Source of the DNA: an uncultured Marinosulfonomonas sp.
GTDB lineage: Bacteria > Pseudomonadota > Alphaproteobacteria > Rhodobacterales > Rhodobacteraceae
Length of the DNA stretch: 8,591 bases
Assembly (NCBI GenBank): GCA_947311455.1
Contig: CAMZKY010000024.1
Location: forward strand, 1 to 8,591
Direction: 5' to 3'
Positions within the stretch are counted from its first letter, which is position 1. Every line of letters begins with the position of its first letter. Both the position numbers and the translations under genes were made by a program. Of the stretch, positions 6,801 to 8,591 are shown piece by piece. The notes below the pieces were generated by a model. The model was not told the DNA's origin. It saw only the letters and a program-made list of their open reading frames with translations, and made no database searches.

Positions 6801-7273
6801 ATGAGCATTGATTTTAAAGGCAGCCATTACCCGAAAGACGTGATCTTATACGGGGGTTTTTCTATGTGCGCTACGCCGTTTCCTATCGTGATCTGGAAGA
6901 AATAATGGAAGAGCGCGGGGTGAATGTTGACCACGCAACGCTGAACAGGTGGGTTGTGAAATATTTTCCAGAGAATGCCAAAGCAGCCCAGATCAAAAAG
7001 CGCCCCACAGGCCAATCCTGGCGAATGGATGAGACCTACATCAAGGTAAAAGGCCTCCTCTCGGTGATTGCTATGCAATCGCCTACCGGGCAATGGATGG
7101 ACTTACTATTACCGCGCAATCGGCAAAAATGGTTTTCCGGATAAGGTCGTGATTGATAAAAGCGGCGCAAATCTCGCGGGATTACAGAACATGAATTGCG
7201 CGCTGGTTTTGAACGGTTGGTTCTGGCTGATCGAGAACCTGCAGGCCAAATATTTGAATAATATCATCGAACA
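6801..7273 (+). pseudogene. IS6-family DDE transposase, broken
   Basis: The start MSIDFKGSHYPKDVILY is the standard IS6-family opening. After it one base appears missing in the G/T run near 6852-6862, shifting the frame so that YVRYAVSYRDLEE continues from about 6863. This frame holds the helix-turn-helix region (DHATLNRWVVKY) and the first catalytic Asp in MDETYIKVKG. A REP-like insert (7054-7100) then changes frame; WTYYYRA resumes, but about 28 family residues between it and NGFPDKVV appear deleted (judged from memory of intact relatives). The second Asp (VVIDKSGAN) and the final Glu of NNIIE are readable before truncation. Several independent lesions mark an old, dead gene. Confidence 0.88.
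7054..7100 (+). repeat. REP-like palindromic repeat, copy A (inside the IS6 transposase)
   Basis: The insert reads CCTCTC at 7057-7062, GGT, then the hairpin GATTGC-TAT-GCAATC (7066-7080), then GCCTACCGGG and CAATGGATGG. CGGT and ACCG extend the stem around a bulge. Copies B and C share the same plan. It separates the KVKG and WTYYYR parts of the transposase, so it entered, or was left, after the IS6 gene was formed. It is also an unoccupied match to the target predicted for the neighbouring IS110 element. Confidence 0.75.
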
Positions 7274-7280
7274 CCCCTCT
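7274..7280 (+). repeat. REP-like repeat copy C, left part (IS110 left junction)
   Basis: CCCCTCT immediately follows the end of IS6 similarity. Joined at the CT (7279-7280) to CTCAGCGAT at 8479-8487, it recreates the CCTCTC head and stem start seen in copies A and B. I therefore read it as the left target half of the IS110 insertion plus the CT core. Confidence 0.65.
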
Positions 7281-7318
7281 TGTCTTATGAATGAGATGGT
7301 TTCTGTGTGATACAGGAA

Positions 7319-7358
7319 CCACTGCCTGACAGGGCATTAATGCCCTGTCAGGCAGTGG
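7319..7358. repeat. Perfect 40-bp palindrome
   Basis: CCACTGCCTGACAGGGCATT is followed directly by its exact reverse complement, with no spacer. As RNA it would form a hairpin of up to 18 bp. It precedes the predicted target loop and resembles the second leader hairpin at 7438-7481 in its first nine bases and in CAGG and ATT further in, so it is probably a sister structural element of the bridge RNA. Confidence 0.95.
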
Positions 7359-7418
7359 CGGGGGTCGGATCGTTCCCCTCTTGGTCTGTGGGACCGTCAC
7401 TGAGTATGGTCGCCCCCG
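7359..7418 (+). other. Predicted target-binding loop of the bridge RNA
   Basis: CGGGGG (7359-7364) pairs with CCCCCG (7413-7418), and an inner hairpin GGTC-TGTGG-GACC (7383-7395) leaves two free strands. The left strand has CCCCTCT at 7375-7381, identical to the left junction (7274-7280; identity continues for two more bases). The right strand GTCACTGAG (7396-7404) is complementary to the right junction CTCAGCGAT (8479-8487) at seven of nine positions plus one G-T wobble. Against copy A (CTCGGTGAT) it pairs at all nine, two as wobbles. Same-sense left guide and antisense right guide is the known bridge-RNA arrangement. Confidence 0.65.
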
Positions 7419-7437
7419 TCTTTTCTACTGATCTGAA

Positions 7438-7478
7438 CCACTGACCGGCAGGCGATTGCGCAGCAATCTGCCGAGAGG
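7438..7478 (-). repeat. REP-like palindromic repeat, copy B (inside the IS110 leader)
   Basis: On the minus strand it reads CCTCTCGGCA, then the hairpin GATTGC-TGC-GCAATC, then GCCTGCCGG and TCAGTGG. This parallels copy A base for base over most of its length. On the plus strand the RNA would fold as CGGCA/TGCCG and GATTGC/GCAATC stems, closed by CCAC (7438-7441) with GTGG (7478-7481). It lies between the predicted target and donor loops, so the element carries a version of its own target inside its guide RNA. Confidence 0.75.
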
Positions 7479-7479
7479 T

Positions 7480-7515
7480 GGATACATGGGCTTTGGGCCC
7501 GCATGACAAGACAAG
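7480..7515 (+). other. Predicted donor-binding loop of the bridge RNA
   Basis: A hairpin GGGC-TTTGG-GCCC (7488-7500) is flanked by two candidate guides. Before it GGATAC (7480-7485) is identical to the right end of the element up to the first core base (8474-8479). After it AAGACAAG (7508-7515) is the exact complement of CTTGTCTT at the left end (7279-7286), starting precisely at the CT core. In the circular form these two ends are joined, so both guides would read one site. The six-base match alone is weak; position and polarity make it credible. Confidence 0.55.
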
Positions 7516-7530
7516 GTAAGGAAAAGACAG

Positions 7531-8466
7531 ATGAATGATACCATAGGAATCGATATCTCGAAAGATATGCTGGACACATATTGGCTTTCAAAACGGAAGC
7601 ACAACCAATTTGCCAACAACAAGACCGGCTTGAAATTGCTCATCCGCTGGGTGCAAGACGCGGAGGCGTCTTTGGTCGTGTTCGAGGCGACAGGTGTTTA
7701 TCATCGATTACTTGAAGTCAATCTTGCATCACATGACATCCCGTTTGCGCGGGTCAACCCGCGTCAGGCCCGCCGCTTCGCAGAGGGAACTGGCACACTT
7801 GCCAAAACGGACCGTGTCGATGCGGCCATGCTGGCCAGGATGGGGGCACTATTGGAATTGAAAGCTGACAAGCCAAAAAGCGAAATGCTTCATAATCTCA
7901 AGGGGCTGGAAACAGCCCGGCAAGCTTTGATAAGGGACCGGACGGCTGCAAGGGCGCGCCTGGCAACCGCAACATACCCGCTGCTCAGAAAGCAAGCCAC
8001 ACGGCGTTTGCGGCAGGTTGATCGCGACATCGCGCAGATCGACACAACGATTGAGGCGGTTATCACCGCTGACAAGATACTCTCCGAAAAGGCCGACATT
8101 CTCGTCAGCATCCCTGGCATTGCAAAGATAACCGCATACGCGATGCTTATCGAAATGCCCGAACTGGGCAGCATGAGCGGAAAGCAGTCCGCGAGTTTGG
8201 CGGGTCTTGCCCCAATCTCGCGCCAATCCGGCAAGAGGCAGGGCAAAGAGCGTATTCAAGGCGGTCGCGCTGTTTTACGAAAGGCTATCTATTTACCTGC
8301 TGTGGTCGCCACGCGTTTTAATCCAGATCTGAAAGCAAAATATCATGAGCTGTTTGCCAACGGAAAATGCAAGAAACTTGCGATTACAGCGATCATGCGA
8401 AAGCTCGTAGTCATGGCAAATGCCCTGTTACGTGATGGTCGAAAATGGACCGAAATACGGGCTTGA
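7531..8466 (+). CDS. IS110-family transposase (DEDD recombinase)
   Basis: A complete 311-residue IS110 transposase. The N-terminal RuvC-like domain shows its acidic set: Asp8 in GIDISKD, Glu52 in VFEATG, and Asp94 and Asp97 in KTDRVDAAM. A helical linker (about 115-185) leads to the C-terminal Transposase_20 domain with the helix-hairpin-helix-like SIPGIAKITA at 193-202 and LAGLAPISRQSGKR, where Ser233 is the likely catalytic serine, then GGRAVLRKAIYLPAV. The protein ends in the usual MANALLRDGRKW. AAGGAA lies seven bases before the ATG. No lesion is visible. It catalyses RNA-guided excision and insertion of the element. Confidence 0.95.
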   Translation: MNDTIGIDISKDMLDTYWLSKRKHNQFANNKTGLKLLIRWVQDAEASLVVFEATGVYHRLLEVNLASHDIPFARVNPRQARRFAEGTGTLAKTDRVDAAMLARMGALLELKADKPKSEMLHNLKGLETARQALIRDRTAARARLATATYPLLRKQATRRLRQVDRDIAQIDTTIEAVITADKILSEKADILVSIPGIAKITAYAMLIEMPELGSMSGKQSASLAGLAPISRQSGKRQGKERIQGGRAVLRKAIYLPAVVATRFNPDLKAKYHELFANGKCKKLAITAIMRKLVVMANALLRDGRKWTEIRA

Positions 8467-8478
8467 CCAATACGGATA

Positions 8479-8516
8479 CTCAGCGATGTAAACATCGCTT
8501 GCCGGGCAATGGATGG
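8479..8516 (+). repeat. REP-like repeat copy C, right part (IS110 right junction)
   Basis: Starting at the CT core, CTCAGCGATG leads into an inverted repeat AGCGATGT-AA-ACATCGCT (8482-8499), then TGCCGGG and CAATGGATGG. The last 23 bases (8494-8516) match copy A (7078-7100) at all but two positions. Fused to 7274-7280 it makes a whole copy. The stem is shorter than in A and B. Confidence 0.75.
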
Positions 8517-8591
8517 CTTGCGCCGAAAGGATGGGTATTTACATCCAGTATATTCAGCTCGGCAAGCCGCAACAGAACGCTTACATCGAGC
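8517..8591 (+). pseudogene. IS3-family transposase (OrfB) fragment
   Basis: From 8519 one frame reads CAERMGIYIQYIQLGKPQQN then AYIE up to the edge. This is the signature IS3-family OrfB segment (GI-IQYIQPGKPQQNAYIE) that carries the third catalytic residue, the final Glu at 8588-8590. The rest of the integrase domain that should precede it is missing: REP-like copy C and the IS110 element lie there instead. The 5' truncation is certain in this window; whether the 3' part is complete cannot be seen. Confidence 0.8.

Larger units (their letters stand above)
6712..7273 (+). mobile_element. IS6-family insertion sequence, truncated remnant
   Basis: The left end is GGTTCTGTCGCAAA (6712-6725), a close match to the terminal inverted repeat of IS6-family elements such as IS26 (GGCACTGTTGCAAA). 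A short leader leads to the transposase start at 6801. The element is interrupted by a REP-like palindrome at 7054-7100 and stops abruptly around 7273, right after the codon for the third catalytic residue, where copy C of the same palindrome begins. The right inverted repeat is absent from the window, so no target duplication can be checked. It cannot move on its own. Confidence 0.85.
7316..7517 (+). ncRNA. Predicted IS110 bridge RNA (seekRNA) in the left end
   Basis: The leader before the transposase is densely structured in a repeated pattern: hairpin (7319-7358), guide-type loop (7359-7418), hairpin (7438-7481), guide-type loop (7480-7515). Both hairpins begin with GAACCACTG and end with GTGG. 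IS110 elements of this layout are known to encode a bridge RNA here whose two loops pair with target and donor DNA. Short matches to the element's own junctions occur at the places such loops would need them (see the two loop entries). Both RNA ends are guesses; the promoter may form only when the element circularises and joins its right end to its left end. Confidence 0.72.
7279..8480 (+). mobile_element. IS110-family insertion sequence, apparently intact
   Basis: About 1.2 kb between two CT dinucleotides (7279-7280 and 8479-8480). The boundaries come from repair of the interrupted REP-like copy C: CCCCT-CT on the left plus CT-CAGCGATG on the right. As usual for IS110 elements there are no long terminal inverted repeats and no target duplication beyond the shared core. 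The layout is a long structured left leader, a DEDD transposase and a very short right end (14 bases after the stop), which is the IS110 rather than the IS1111 subgroup plan. With an intact transposase and leader it may be active. Confidence 0.82.

Noticed and set aside
7319..7478. CRISPR-like array in the IS110 leader
   Set aside because: Only two related hairpins with different inner sequence and no regular spacers; a structured RNA explains them better.
8494..8516. Long direct repeat with 7078-7100 taken as an IS110 target duplication
   Set aside because: The repeats lie outside or far from the element's ends and IS110 makes no such duplication; they are explained by two copies of the REP-like repeat.

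Overview
The window looks like chromosome of a low-GC member of the Rhodobacterales (Alphaproteobacteria). The placement rests on the protein style of the methyltransferase, ferrochelatase, AhcY and DUF2853 genes and on an IS6-type transposase typical of that order. It is an inference from family knowledge; no database search was run. The left 6.2 kb is ordinary core chromosome and the right 2.4 kb is a pile of insertion-sequence material.

Layout. Positions 1-1324 hold a leftward operon: comF, grxC and the start of a nitrilase-family hydrolase that runs off the edge. Diverging from it, a SAM-methyltransferase-fold gene and hemH (ferrochelatase) form a tight two-gene operon (1369-3216). A 280-base gap with no convincing gene follows. 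Next come a leftward HD-domain phosphohydrolase (3497-4087) and, divergent from it, ahcY (4205-5599), which ends in a strong intrinsic terminator. A small DUF2853 gene (5783-6124) has its own terminator. These are housekeeping functions: haem synthesis, S-adenosylhomocysteine recycling, thiol redox, and DNA uptake or repair.

Positions 6125-6711 carry no gene, but contain a GC-rich hairpin, a short array of 11-bp repeats and small palindromes. An IS6-family element begins at 6712 with a recognisable terminal repeat. Its transposase is broken by a frameshift, a ~45-bp palindromic insert, an internal deletion and a 3' truncation. After it lies an apparently intact IS110-family element, then a fragment of an IS3-family transposase that runs off the right edge.

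The main result is in the IS110 element. A REP-like palindromic repeat occurs as copy A inside the IS6 gene (7054-7100), as copy B inverted inside the IS110 leader (7438-7478), and as copy C split by the IS110 element itself. Joining the two flanks of the element at a CT dinucleotide restores copy C, which sets the element at about 7279-8480. The ~235-nt leader before the transposase folds into two hairpin-plus-loop units. Short segments on either side of the inner hairpins match the element's own two junctions in the arrangement expected of an IS110 bridge RNA (target loop first, donor loop second). I infer an IS110 element whose bridge RNA directs it into REP-like palindromes, with copy A as a further potential target.
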